From: an uncultured Oscillospiraceae bacterium | Lineage (GTDB): Bacteria > Bacillota > Clostridia > Oscillospirales > Ruminococcaceae | Direction: 5' to 3' | NCBI GenBank assembly: GCA_934513685.1 | Contig: CAKSWY010000012.1 | Span: 9,829 to 73,828, forward strand | DNA length: 64,000 nt | Shown here: piece after piece, positions 42,351-51,121 of the stretch | How positions within the stretch are numbered: the first letter of the stretch is position 1 | Layout of the letters: every line of letters starts with the position of its first letter | The notes under the pieces: model-generated | Told to the model about the DNA's origin: nothing | What the model saw: the letters and a program-made list of their open reading frames with translations, nothing else | The model's database searches: none | Translations under genes and position numbers: made by a program

Positions 42351-44021
42351 TTAGTTCTTGGCAGTCTCCTTGCCGAACAGGGCCTTGCAGCCCTCCCACA
42401 GCAGGGCAATGGCCAGCACGAACACCGGCACAATGATGATGCACTGCATGATGGGGGCAGCCAGGCTGGCACCGCCGGCCATGATGGTGGCCACGTTGTT
42501 GCGGAAGCTCAGCACCAGCTGGAACAGAGAAGCGGCGGCCATGAAGAACATGGGCACGATGAACATCTTGTGGTTGCGGCTCATGCGCTTCATGAACACG
42601 GCGGCAGCCATCAGGGCAGGCACGCTGACCAGCTGGTTGCAGGCGCCGAACAGGGGCCAGATCTTGGCGTAGCCCGCGCCGCACAGCAGGGCAGCCATGC
42701 CCAGGTTGATGATGGTAGCCACGTACTTGTTGGTCAGGGTCTTCTGCATGGGGGTCTTTTCGCCCTCCGCAGGGGTGAAGAACTCCTGGAAGGTGAAGCG
42801 GCCCAGACGGCAGCAGGTATCCAGGCTGGTCAGGCAGAACGCAGACACAGCCAGGCTGATGACGGTGAAGGCGATGCTGGCAGCCTTCTCACCCAGGCCC
42901 ATCTTGGTGAAGAAGCCGGCGATGGCGGTGGCGAACACGGTGGCAGGCGCAGCGGCCACTTCGGTGTAGTTGCCGTCGGTGGTCAGGCTGCCCACGCACA
43001 GCAGGGCGATCACAGCCAGCACGCACTCGATCAGCATGCCGCCGTAACCGATCATCTTGGCATCACCCTCGTTGCTCAGCTGCTTGGAGGTGGTGCCGGA
43101 AGCGATCAGGCTGTGGAAGCCGGAAACGGCGCCGCAGGCCACGGTGATGAACAGGGTGGGGAACAGCATGCTGTTGCCCACGGTGAAGCCGTTGAAGGGG
43201 GTCAGGATCACGGTGGGGTTGGAGCCCAGGATGCCGATGACGGCGGCCGCGATCATGAAGTACAGCAGGAAGCTGTTCAGGTAGTCACGGGGCTGCAGCA
43301 GAATCCACACGGGGGTGACGGAAGCAATGCCGCAGTACACGAACACGACCACGCGCCAGAAGTTGATGCTGCCGTAGTTCAGGGGGAAGGCCAGGCCGGC
43401 AGCCACACAGCCGCACAGCAGGGCAACGCCCACCACGGTGGAGATGCCCAGGGGCACACCGCGGCGATAGACCAGGAAGCCAAAGGCGATGGCCAGGGGG
43501 ATGAACAGCAGGCTGGCAGTGGCGACAGAACCGTTGTTGGTGCTGCCCTCCACATAGTAGAAGGTCTTGGCAACGATGTCCGCGAAGGCGGCGTCCACCA
43601 GCAGCATAACCAGCCAGGTGAACACGCTGAACATGACCTTGCTCTTATGGTTCAGATGAACCTCCATCACTTCGCCGATGGACATACCCTTGTTGCGCAC
43701 AGACACAAACAGGGCGCTGAAGTCCTGCACGGCGCCGATGAAGACGCCGCCGATCAGGATCCACAGCAGCACGGGCACCCAGCCGAACAAGGCCGCCTGA
43801 ATGGGGCCGTTGATGGGGCCGGCGCCCGCGATGGACGCGAAGTGGTGACCCAGCAGAACGGGGGCCTTGGCGGGCACGTAGTCCACGCCGTCCTCCATTT
43901 CGTAAGCCGGGGTCTTACGGGACGGGTCAACGCCCCACTGTTTTGCCAGCCAGCCGCCGTAGAAGACGTAACCTAAGGCCAGCACAACAATGGACACGAC
44001 CAGAATTGCAATTCCGCTCAT
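42351..44021 (-). CDS. cstA: carbon starvation CstA family peptide/pyruvate transporter
   Basis: A 556-residue membrane protein with about 14-16 helices. It has the CstA N-terminus (LALGYVFYGGWLAKQWGVDPSR) and PVLLGHHFASIAGAGPINGP (about 54-73), the hallmark of the family. Members import peptides or pyruvate when carbon is scarce. GAGGAGGAACATAAC precedes the ATG. Strong codon bias suggests high expression. It is a single gene on the minus strand with its own terminator. Confidence 0.9.
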   Translation of the reverse strand: MSGIAILVVSIVVLALGYVFYGGWLAKQWGVDPSRKTPAYEMEDGVDYVPAKAPVLLGHHFASIAGAGPINGPIQAALFGWVPVLLWILIGGVFIGAVQDFSALFVSVRNKGMSIGEVMEVHLNHKSKVMFSVFTWLVMLLVDAAFADIVAKTFYYVEGSTNNGSVATASLLFIPLAIAFGFLVYRRGVPLGISTVVGVALLCGCVAAGLAFPLNYGSINFWRVVVFVYCGIASVTPVWILLQPRDYLNSFLLYFMIAAAVIGILGSNPTVILTPFNGFTVGNSMLFPTLFITVACGAVSGFHSLIASGTTSKQLSNEGDAKMIGYGGMLIECVLAVIALLCVGSLTTDGNYTEVAAAPATVFATAIAGFFTKMGLGEKAASIAFTVISLAVSAFCLTSLDTCCRLGRFTFQEFFTPAEGEKTPMQKTLTNKYVATIINLGMAALLCGAGYAKIWPLFGACNQLVSVPALMAAAVFMKRMSRNHKMFIVPMFFMAAASLFQLVLSFRNNVATIMAGGASLAAPIMQCIIIVPVFVLAIALLWEGCKALFGKETAKN

Positions 44022-44134
44022 TGTTATGTTCCTCCTCGAGAATTGTTTCTCGCCCCGCGCCTTACCAACACGGCGTGGGGTGTTTCGTACCGGCGGCCCG
44101 CCAGGGGTCTTGCAAAGCCTGCGCAGCCGTCTTT

Positions 44135-44203
44135 ATCAAAAAATGATTTGCCGCAAACAACCGGGGCCGCCAACAACTCGGCCCCCGGCCCATCATTTTC
44201 TGC
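44135..44203 (-). terminator. terminator of the T-box-controlled gene
   Basis: Minus strand AAAATGAT, a GC-rich inner hairpin (GCCGGGGGCC/GGCGGCCCCGG), ATCATTTTTTG, starting about 20 bases after the stop at 44224. Confidence 0.75.
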
Positions 44204-44223
44204 CATGTCTGTGGGGCAGGTGC

Positions 44224-44769
44224 TTACACCTTGCCCGCTTTCACGTCCGCCAGCACCCGCTGGTACAGCTCGGCGGCTTTTTTGCCCGCCTTGTTGGTGT
44301 AAACCTTCTCATTGGCCAGGTCCACCAGCACCATGCGGGCCTCGCTGTACCCGCGCAGGTAGAAGCTGTAATACTTGACGAACTTGAACTTCTGCACCGC
44401 CTTCACCAGCTCCTCGCTCACCGGCTGTTCGCTGAGCAGGGCCAGGGTCAGGTAGGTGTACATATGGTCCTCCGGCATGTTGGCCTCGCCATGGCGGGCC
44501 ACCTCCGGCTCCATGTGGCTGGTCAAAATCTCACCCAGCCGGGCCACTTCCTCCGGCCCCGGGGCGGTGCGGTACTGCTGCACCAGCACATGCTCGTGGC
44601 TGTCCACCCCCCAGAGGGTGGCCTTTTTTACCAGAACATATTTTTCCTGCCGAATGTGGAACGAAGCCAGGGCCGAAAACTCGCTGCCGCCCAAAAGCGC
44701 CGGGCGGGTAATGTCAAAGCTTCCTTCGTAGTAGCGCAGCAGGCGCTCAAAATATGCGCTGGAATCCAT
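44224..44769 (-). CDS. conserved protein of unknown function under T-box control
   Basis: A 181-residue soluble protein. It begins MDSSAYFERLLRYYEGSFDI and ends with a lysine- and alanine-rich helix; RGYSEARMVLVDLANEKVYTNKAGKKAAELY is the most conserved-looking stretch. I believe it belongs to a clostridial family of unknown function (possibly DUF8052), but this is recall, not a search. AGGAGG lies 9 bases before the ATG. Its transcript carries a complete T-box leader, so its expression answers to an uncharged tRNA, meaning a link to amino-acid supply or translation. Confidence 0.7.
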   Translation of the reverse strand: MDSSAYFERLLRYYEGSFDITRPALLGGSEFSALASFHIRQEKYVLVKKATLWGVDSHEHVLVQQYRTAPGPEEVARLGEILTSHMEPEVARHGEANMPEDHMYTYLTLALLSEQPVSEELVKAVQKFKFVKYYSFYLRGYSEARMVLVDLANEKVYTNKAGKKAAELYQRVLADVKAGKV

Positions 44770-44845
44770 GCCGCCGTTTCCTCCTGTGTGGTGGTGTGGG
44801 AATCTTCTGCTTTTTCGTTGGAAGCCGTGGCCCGTCGATGGGGTA

Positions 44846-45180
44846 CAAAAAAACGCTTCGTCTCGCAAAAGAGACGAAGCGCACTGACCTCGTGGTACCA
44901 CTCTTTCTTCCGATGTGCCGCTTCCGATCAAACCGGCGCACCGCTCTGCCCTGTCCCCGCCGGGTTATGGCGGGAACAGCGCCCGGGTAACGGCGGGCGG
45001 CCGGCGGGGCTTACCGCCTGCCGGGCCAGAGGGCCACGGCCGGGTTTCAGCCTGCTGCTCACAGGGGATCCGAAACCGGGGCACCCGCCGCCTCGCAGCT
45101 TCCGGCGGCTCTCTGAATGGGTGTTTTTCCGGTTTCCTGTCCTGTTCAACGCATTTTAATGTACTAAAGTAAAAGATTCT
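44846..45180 (-). ncRNA. T-box leader
   Basis: On the minus strand it has stem I (ACAGG with CCTGT, GAAACCGG with CCGGTTTC) carrying AGAGAG, then the T-box antiterminator core AGAGTGGTACCACGAGG at 44905-44889, then a terminator CGCTTCGTCTC/GAGACGAAGCG with TTTTTTT (44881-44846). The specifier bulge is probably in GGATCC (45071-45066); GGA (Gly), GAT (Asp) and ATC (Ile) are possible codons and I cannot decide between them. Confidence 0.85.
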
Positions 45181-45186
45181 TTACTT

Positions 45187-45215
45187 AGTATAGCCATCCT
45201 ACGTTTTTGCGTCAA
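45187..45215 (-). promoter_or_regulatory. promoter of the T-box transcript
   Basis: Minus strand TTGACG (45215-45210), 17 bases, TATACT (45192-45187). Confidence 0.8.
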
Positions 45216-45349
45216 TCGTAGGGTTGCACAATTCTCATTCATGAATTGGTCACAATTTTATATTCTTTTGCGGTTTTCTGCCGGCCGCTTTTGCTTTCTT
45301 TTCGTCCAGACGCTGATTTTTGTATGTTGCAATGTGCTTTCGCGCGCGT

Positions 45350-46258
45350 TCAGGCCATCGCTTTGCCGGTGGAGGCTGCGTCCTCCGTGCCGGAGAGATA
45401 ACTCCGGCTGCCCAGAAGGGCGCTCAGCTCCTGCATGGTCATGCTGCCGGCCCAGTAGGCCCGGCCCGCCGCCAGATACAGGCCGCACCGCTGCTCGGCC
45501 CGCTCCAGCAGGGTGGGAATGCCACCGGTGAACTCCTCGCCGGTGAAGGGATGCTTCCAGGTCTCGGGCAGGCCGTCCCGAAGGTGGGCAGGGGTCACAT
45601 GGCCCATCACCGTGCCCGGCGTGCCGAACAGCGGCTCCGCCAGCCGCAGCAGCCCCCGCTTCACCGACCCGCGGCAGACAAACAGGGACCGGATGAAGGT
45701 GGCCTGCACAAAGGCGTCCCGCAGGGCCTGTTCCGGGTAACGCTCCCCATAGGCGGCCTCAATGGCCCCGGCCAGCAGCGGGATCACCTCATCCAGCGCC
45801 GCATCCTCCATGCGGGGGCAGCAGTGGGCCACCGGCACCGCGGCGTCACCCGTGTCGCGCTCATGCAGCTGGCTGTCCAGCGCAATTTCAAAATAGCCGT
45901 GGCCGCCGGGGCCTTCATAGGCCTGCCCCGGCGAGGTGGCCAGCACCACATAGGGATGCACCACCGTGTCGGCCCCGTAATGACACAAAAAGCCCGCGGC
46001 GTAACTGCGCTGCACCGGCGTTTTTGCCCCCTCGATCAGCGCCCGCAGAAAGGCCCCCGTGTTTTCGTTGTGCATCCGCTCGCCCAGGTCCGGCAGCGGA
46101 TACGCCCGCTTTCTGGCAGGCTTCCACACCTGATAGCAGAACAGCATATCCGGCCCGTTGGCCCCGGCAAAAAACGCCTCCCGGTGCAGGTCAGCGGTCA
46201 GCTTCTGGGCGCGGGCCGCCCGCCAGGCACAGCGCAGATGGGTGTATCCTTCCGGCAT
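45350..46258 (-). CDS. zinc-dependent phospholipase C-type protein
   Basis: A 302-residue protein of the zinc-dependent phospholipase C superfamily as seen in Clostridia. Histidines and acids that could bind zinc are visible: THLRCAW (His6), GPDMLF (Asp37), HNENTGAF, GFLCHYGADTVVHPY (two His, Asp) and GHGYFEIALDSQLHER. There is no signal peptide, so it acts inside the cell or is misnamed. ATG at 46258 fits the common start PEGYTH. Single gene; 130 bases of featureless sequence separate it from the T-box promoter. Confidence 0.8.
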   Translation of the reverse strand: MPEGYTHLRCAWRAARAQKLTADLHREAFFAGANGPDMLFCYQVWKPARKRAYPLPDLGERMHNENTGAFLRALIEGAKTPVQRSYAAGFLCHYGADTVVHPYVVLATSPGQAYEGPGGHGYFEIALDSQLHERDTGDAAVPVAHCCPRMEDAALDEVIPLLAGAIEAAYGERYPEQALRDAFVQATFIRSLFVCRGSVKRGLLRLAEPLFGTPGTVMGHVTPAHLRDGLPETWKHPFTGEEFTGGIPTLLERAEQRCGLYLAAGRAYWAGSMTMQELSALLGSRSYLSGTEDAASTGKAMA

Positions 46259-46388
46259 GGTTTGGTTCCTTCTTTCCTCAACTGGGCGTTTTTTCACCTC
46301 ATTGCGCCGGTTTGCTTTGCGCCGGCGCATATCCTGATTCTATCAGAATTTCCGGGCGGAAGCAATCTTCCGGGCGTCTGCGCCATGT

Positions 46389-46446
46389 AAAAAGCCGGGA
46401 AGGGCCAATGGGGCATGCTTCACGCCCCGGTCCTTCCCGGCTTTCT
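46389..46446 (-). terminator. terminator of the zinc-ribbon gene
   Basis: Minus strand AGAAAGCCGGGAAGGACC and near-complement, followed by TTTTTAC. Confidence 0.8.
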
Positions 46447-46477
46447 GCTTTTTTGTATCGGCTCAATGACCGATTAA

Positions 46478-47128
46478 TCACTTGTTGATTTCAAACTGCA
46501 CGTCGTGCCCCGACCAGTAGGAAGGCGTGTAGGAAATCTCCATCTTCTGCCAATCCTGCGGAATCTCATAGGCGATGACCCCGTTGATCTTTTTGCCCGG
46601 TGCCACGGTGCCGTCCAGCGATTTCCAGGAATCCTCCAGCATCTCTCCGGTGATGGAAAGGCTGACGCTGTAATCGTCGCAGTAGGCATTGAAACTCACC
46701 ATAGAGCTGACGTTGATCTCCTCGGAGGAATCGTTTTCGATCTCAAACTGGCACACCAGAAAAACGTTTCCGTCCGTGGGCATCATGTACTGCTTTCCCG
46801 GGTATTCCTCCGCGCTCAGCAGCGTGGTTTTCACCCCGTTCAGCTCCACCGTGTCGCCCACCGTGAACACCGTCTGTTCCGGCTGCGCTTCGCTGCTCTG
46901 GCTGGCCGCCTGTGAGGTGCCGGACGTGCTCTCCACCTTTTGGGGTGTGTTGCTCTCGCCGCCGCCCGCAAGCGCGGCGATCACCATCAGCACAACCACC
47001 ACCAGAACCACAATCAGGCAGCCCGGCGCCCCCTGCTTTTTCCGGCAAACGGGGCATACTTTTGCATCGTAGGGAATTTCGCTTTTGCAATGCTTGCATT
47101 GCTTTACCGTAGGCTTTTCTTTGCTCAT
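46478..47128 (-). CDS. zinc-ribbon membrane protein with DUF4352-like domain
   Basis: A 216-residue protein: a zinc ribbon with cysteines at 11, 14, 25 and 28 (CKHCKSEIP, CPVC), one membrane helix (about 35-55, GCLIVVLVVVVLMVIAAL), a Ser/Thr/Gln-rich linker (60-85) and an outside beta domain of the DUF4352 type (about 86-216). Function unknown. It is divergent from a small XRE repressor gene and its promoter has an operator placed exactly between -35 and -10, so it is probably held off by that repressor. Confidence 0.75.
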   Translation of the reverse strand: MSKEKPTVKQCKHCKSEIPYDAKVCPVCRKKQGAPGCLIVVLVVVVLMVIAALAGGGESNTPQKVESTSGTSQAASQSSEAQPEQTVFTVGDTVELNGVKTTLLSAEEYPGKQYMMPTDGNVFLVCQFEIENDSSEEINVSSMVSFNAYCDDYSVSLSITGEMLEDSWKSLDGTVAPGKKINGVIAYEIPQDWQKMEISYTPSYWSGHDVQFEINK

Positions 47129-47156
47129 AAGGGATGCACTTCCTTTCTTGCCTCCC

Positions 47157-47185
47157 ATTTTATGCAATTATTGCATAAAAGTCAA
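47157..47185 (-). promoter_or_regulatory. promoter of the zinc-ribbon gene
   Basis: Minus strand TTGACT (47185-47180), 17 bases, TAAAAT (47162-47157). Confidence 0.75.
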
Positions 47186-47202
47186 TATGCAATAATCGTA
47201 TA
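47161..47202. promoter_or_regulatory. two operator palindromes of the XRE repressor
   Basis: Site 1 TATGCAATTATTGCATA (47161-47177) is a perfect 17-bp palindrome filling the promoter spacer. Site 2 TATGCAATAATCGTATA (47186-47202) is an imperfect copy 25 bp away. A half site ATATGCGAT follows at 47210-47218, near the repressor start. Confidence 0.75.
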
Positions 47203-47228
47203 TTTTAGAATATGCGATGGTGATTTTT

Positions 47229-47447
47229 ATGTATCCGCGCATTCGTGCCCTGCGGGAAGACTGTGACCTCTCGCAAACCGAAATGGCCCGGCTTCTTCAC
47301 GTAAGCCAGGCCACCTATTCCCGTTATGAAAGCGGGGCGCTGGATCTTCCGACCCAGATTCTGATCTCGCTGGCCGATCAGCACCACACCAGCATTGACT
47401 ATCTGCTCGGCCGCACGGACAATCCCGCCCCGCCCGAAAACGCATAA
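47229..47447 (+). CDS. small XRE-family repressor
   Basis: A 72-residue protein made of one lambda-type helix-turn-helix (about residues 14-37, LSQTEMARLLHVSQATYSRYE). Start at 47229 is preferred over an ATG four codons earlier because PRIRALRED is the normal start and GGTGA lies upstream. It is divergent from the zinc-ribbon gene with two palindromes between them, so it probably represses that gene and itself. Confidence 0.88.
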   Translation: MYPRIRALREDCDLSQTEMARLLHVSQATYSRYESGALDLPTQILISLADQHHTSIDYLLGRTDNPAPPENA

Positions 47448-47491
47448 CGCGCCGCTCTCCCCGTTTTTGGGAAAGCGGCGCGTTCTTTTTT
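47448..47491. terminator. terminator between the XRE and MFS genes
   Basis: CGCGCCGCTCTCCC and near-complement around CGTTTTT, followed by TTCTTTTTTATT. Confidence 0.85.
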
Positions 47492-47513
47492 ATTGAGGTT
47501 ATGGATGCAGGGT

Positions 47514-48875
47514 TCAGTCGGCGCTCTCTTTTTTCAGGCAGCGGGGCAGCACCAGAAAGTACAGGCCCGCGCCCACAAAGAAGATGAGCAGGATGGACAG
47601 AATGCCCCAAGGGGCCGCGGCGGCGTTCACCTGGGCGATCTGTTCGGCGGTGGCGGTGGCCTGGGTCAGGCCGCGGGCGGTCAGCTCCCGCTGGGCCATA
47701 ACGCCGCTCACCACGCCCACCAGAGACGGGCCCATGATGGCGCTGAACTTGCCGAAGATGTCGTAGAAGCCGAAGAACTCGCCCGAGCGTTTTTTATCCG
47801 GGATCATCTTGCCGAACATACTGCGGCTAAGCGCCTGAATGCCGCCCTGGCTGGTGGCCACCAGGAAGGCCAGCACCCAGAACTGCCAGGCGCTGTGCAT
47901 GAAGAAGCCGAACACACAGGTGAACATATACACGCAGATGCCGAAGCCCACCATGGCCCGGGCGCCGAACCGGCTGCTGAGCCGGATGTACAGCAGGCAG
48001 AAGGGCAGGCCCAGCATCTGCACCATCAGCAGGGCCAGCATCATGGCGGTGGAGTCCAGCCCCAGCATATCGCCGTAGGTGGTGGACATATGAATGATGG
48101 TGTTCACGCCGTCAATGTAGAAGAAGTAGGCCAGCAGGTACACCAGCATATCCTTGTGGGCGGCGATCTCCTTCAGGGTGCCGCCCAGGCCCCGCAGGGC
48201 CTTGCCCACGGCCCCCTTTTCGCGGGGCACGCCGCTGACCTGATGGACGTTTTTCAGCATGGGGAAGCTGAACACCAGCCACCACACGCCGGTAAACCCG
48301 AAGATGAAGGACAGGCAGGTGAGCATGGGCACCCCCACCGCGTTCATAATCAGGAAGATCAGCAGCGGAATGGTGCTGCCGCCGATGTAACCCAGGCCGT
48401 ATCCCATGGTGGACACCTGGTCCATCCGCTCCTCGGTGGTCACGTCGGTGAGAAAGCTGTCGTAATACAGGTTCGCCCCGGCAAAGCCCAGGGTGCTGAG
48501 AATGTACAGGCTTAGAACAAGCAGGCCCACCCGCTCGGCCACGCCGGGCTGGGTAAAGGGCAGGGCCGGGGCGGCCGCCAGCCCCAGGCAGGAAACCACG
48601 CCCACCAGCATGAAGCCGGTGAACAGCTTTTTGCGCCAGCCCTCAAAGTCGCCGAACACACCCAGCACCGGGGCCAGCAGCGCCACAATGGCCATGGCCG
48701 CGCTGGTGGCATAGCCCCAGGTGCTCATGCTGGACACCGCGTCTCCGGTGTACTCGGCCACCGTATTGTAAAAAATGGGCAGAATGGTTACCACGATGAC
48801 GGAATGGGCGCTGTTGGCCCAATCGTACATCATCCAGCTGGTCTCCTGTTTGGAATAGCCTTTCAGCAGTTTCAT
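47514..48875 (-). CDS. MFS transporter, UMF1 (Atg22-like) family
   Basis: A 453-residue membrane protein with 12 helices. The start YSKQETSWMMYDWANSAHS and the later GGIQALSRSMFGKMIPDKKRSGEFFGFYD are typical of the UMF1 branch (related to yeast Atg22, which exports amino acids from vacuoles). The substrate is not determinable. GGAGGAAG lies upstream of the ATG. Single minus-strand gene. Confidence 0.88.
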   Translation of the reverse strand: MKLLKGYSKQETSWMMYDWANSAHSVIVVTILPIFYNTVAEYTGDAVSSMSTWGYATSAAMAIVALLAPVLGVFGDFEGWRKKLFTGFMLVGVVSCLGLAAAPALPFTQPGVAERVGLLVLSLYILSTLGFAGANLYYDSFLTDVTTEERMDQVSTMGYGLGYIGGSTIPLLIFLIMNAVGVPMLTCLSFIFGFTGVWWLVFSFPMLKNVHQVSGVPREKGAVGKALRGLGGTLKEIAAHKDMLVYLLAYFFYIDGVNTIIHMSTTYGDMLGLDSTAMMLALLMVQMLGLPFCLLYIRLSSRFGARAMVGFGICVYMFTCVFGFFMHSAWQFWVLAFLVATSQGGIQALSRSMFGKMIPDKKRSGEFFGFYDIFGKFSAIMGPSLVGVVSGVMAQRELTARGLTQATATAEQIAQVNAAAAPWGILSILLIFFVGAGLYFLVLPRCLKKESAD

Positions 48876-48955
48876 ACTTCCTCCGATGTTCGGCGGCCCG
48901 GCCTCCGGTCATCAATGCCGGGGGCCGTTATTTTATTGCAGCACCGCGCCCCGGC

Positions 48956-49441
48956 TCAACCGGCAAACACGGCGCCGGCAACCCCCAGCACACCGCTGCT
49001 GGCCAGGCCCATGATCACGCCCGCCAGCAGCACGCCGCCCATGCAGGCCAGCACGCTGCTCTTGAAGTCCATATCCAGCAGCGAAGCCGCCAGCGTACCG
49101 GTCCATGCGCCGGTGCCGGGCAGCGGAATGCCCACAAACAGCAGCAGCGCCATAAACAGGCCCCGGCCTGCCGTGGCCTGCAGCTTTTCGCCGCCCCGCT
49201 TGCCCTTGGTCATGAAAAAGGTGCAGGGCTTGCCGATGAGGGGCTTATCCTGGCCCCACTCCAGCACACGGCGGGCGAACAGATAGATGAAGGGCACCGG
49301 CACCATGTTGCCCACAACGGCGGTGATGTAGGTGGGGATCATGGGCAGGCCCATACCCACCGTGCCGATCGGGATGGCCCCGCGCAGCTCCACCAGCGGA
49401 ACCATGGAAATAAAGAATACATACAGATATTTGGTCAGCAT
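48956..49441 (-). CDS. small multidrug export family protein
   Basis: A 161-residue membrane protein with four to five helices of the Sm_multidrug_ex (COG2426) family: the typical start LTKYLYVFFISMVPLVELRGAIPIG and the later GIPLPGTGAWTGTLAASLL. Despite the name, transport of drugs is not proven for this family. CAGGAG lies upstream of ATG 49441. It stands 80 bases upstream of the UMF1 carrier on the same strand. Confidence 0.85.
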   Translation of the reverse strand: MLTKYLYVFFISMVPLVELRGAIPIGTVGMGLPMIPTYITAVVGNMVPVPFIYLFARRVLEWGQDKPLIGKPCTFFMTKGKRGGEKLQATAGRGLFMALLLFVGIPLPGTGAWTGTLAASLLDMDFKSSVLACMGGVLLAGVIMGLASSGVLGVAGAVFAG

Positions 49442-49608
49442 AAATTTCTCCTGAATCGGGTCATTGGTTTGGTTCGGCGGCCCGCAATGCCTCCATTTGG
49501 GCACGGCCGCTGTGGGCCATTATAGCATATCCAACCCTTCCCGTCACTAAAACGGGGAAGATTTATTCGACAAACCAGCAAATTTTACCGGAATTTTGCC
49601 GTTTTGAT

Positions 49609-50814
49609 TCACCGGCTCCCCTGCTTTTCCAGCAGGCGGCGGTAGGAGGCGTCCATACCGATGGCCCCCAGCGGGGCGGTGATGAGAATGGCCAGCACCG
49701 CCACTGAGAGCACCAGCCGGCCGCAGGGCAGCCCCATGGCCAGCGGCACCGAGCCAATGGCCGCCTGCACCGTGGCCTTGGGCAGATAGGCGATCACACA
49801 GAACAGCCGCTCCTTCCGGTTCAGGGCCGTACCCGCCATGCACAGGCACACGCCCGCCGCACGGAACATCAGCGCCAGCGCGATCATGGCCAGCGCCGCC
49901 GGCCCGGCCGCCAGCGTGTAGCGCACATCCACGGCCGCGCCCACCAGCACAAACAGCAGCACCTCGGCCGCCAGCCACAGCTTGCCGAACTTCTCCGAAA
50001 GGCGTCTGGTCACCGCCGGGGTGCTGCGCAGCTTCAGGGTGCAGGCCATGGCCACCACCGCCAGCAGGCCGGACAGGGGCACCCGCCCCTTCAGCCAGGT
50101 TTCCGCCGCCATGAGTAGGAACGCCGCCCCCAGCACCACGATCACCTTCATGCTGTTGCGCACCATATGCTTATGGGCGTAGGCCGTCTCGAAGAACCCG
50201 CTCAGCAGCCAGCCGGCGGCCGCCCCCAGCGCCACTCCCAGCAGGATGGACACCGGAATGCCCGCAAAGTCCGCCAGGCTGGCGCTGCCGCCCTGGGCCA
50301 TGCTGCTGAAGGTGGAAAACAGCACGATCACAAAGATGTCATCGCAGGAAGCCCCGGCCAGAATCATCTGCGGGATGCTTTTTTCGGTGCCGTAGCCCTC
50401 CTCCATCAGCTGCACCATGCGGGGCACCACCACGGCCGGGGACACTGCCCCCAGCACCGCACCCATCACGGCGGCCTCCACACGGCTGACCCCCATCAGT
50501 GCCGGGGCCAGCAGGAAGAACGCCAGAATTTCACAGCTGGCGGGCACGCAGGCCATCATCACCGCCGGGCGGCCCACCTTTTTCAGGTCGGCCAGGTTCA
50601 GCGAAAGGCCCGCCTTAATGAGAATGATGATGAGGGCCATTTGCCGAAGCTCTGACGAGATGGACAGGATGGAATCGTCCAGCAGATTCAGCGCAAAAGG
50701 CCCCAGCAGAATGCCGGTGAACAGCATACCGATGATGCGGGGCAGGTGCAGCTGCTGGCACAGGGCCGCCATGGCGAGCCCGATGAGGAAAATGTACGCG
50801 AGGGAGGTAAGCAT
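49609..50814 (-). CDS. cation:proton antiporter (CPA2 type)
   Basis: A 401-residue membrane protein with about 12 helices of the Na+/H+ exchanger family. Candidate ion-binding residues are in AGASCDDIFVIVLFS (Asp pair at about 161-162). The protein ends without a RCK or TrkA domain. It would exchange sodium or potassium for protons. Start at 50814 has AAGGAG at about 8 bases. Upstream, 300 bases to the GyrI-like gene hold no gene I can support. Confidence 0.85.
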   Translation of the reverse strand: MLTSLAYIFLIGLAMAALCQQLHLPRIIGMLFTGILLGPFALNLLDDSILSISSELRQMALIIILIKAGLSLNLADLKKVGRPAVMMACVPASCEILAFFLLAPALMGVSRVEAAVMGAVLGAVSPAVVVPRMVQLMEEGYGTEKSIPQMILAGASCDDIFVIVLFSTFSSMAQGGSASLADFAGIPVSILLGVALGAAAGWLLSGFFETAYAHKHMVRNSMKVIVVLGAAFLLMAAETWLKGRVPLSGLLAVVAMACTLKLRSTPAVTRRLSEKFGKLWLAAEVLLFVLVGAAVDVRYTLAAGPAALAMIALALMFRAAGVCLCMAGTALNRKERLFCVIAYLPKATVQAAIGSVPLAMGLPCGRLVLSVAVLAILITAPLGAIGMDASYRRLLEKQGSR

Positions 50815-51121
50815 GAACAATCTCCTTTTTGTTGCGGCGGCGTGGGGCAGGGCCTGCCGGGCGGCCGCCTTCGGCAGCAGGGCGCAAAAAAGCCGATGAT
50901 TTCTGCGACCCCAAACGATCACAGACGTCATCAGCTTGTCATGGTTTATGAAAAGCGGTTCTGAAGCGCGCGGCGCTTCACGGGAGAACTTCATTCCCGC
51001 TGCCCATTATACGCAGGCCGCCCCCGTTTGTAAAGAGACGTTTCGGTCAAAGCGGTGTTTCGTGCCCCGGCTTTGCCCCTGCCCGGGCCTTTCCTGCATG
51101 GCGCGGGCAGCCGTCCGGCCG

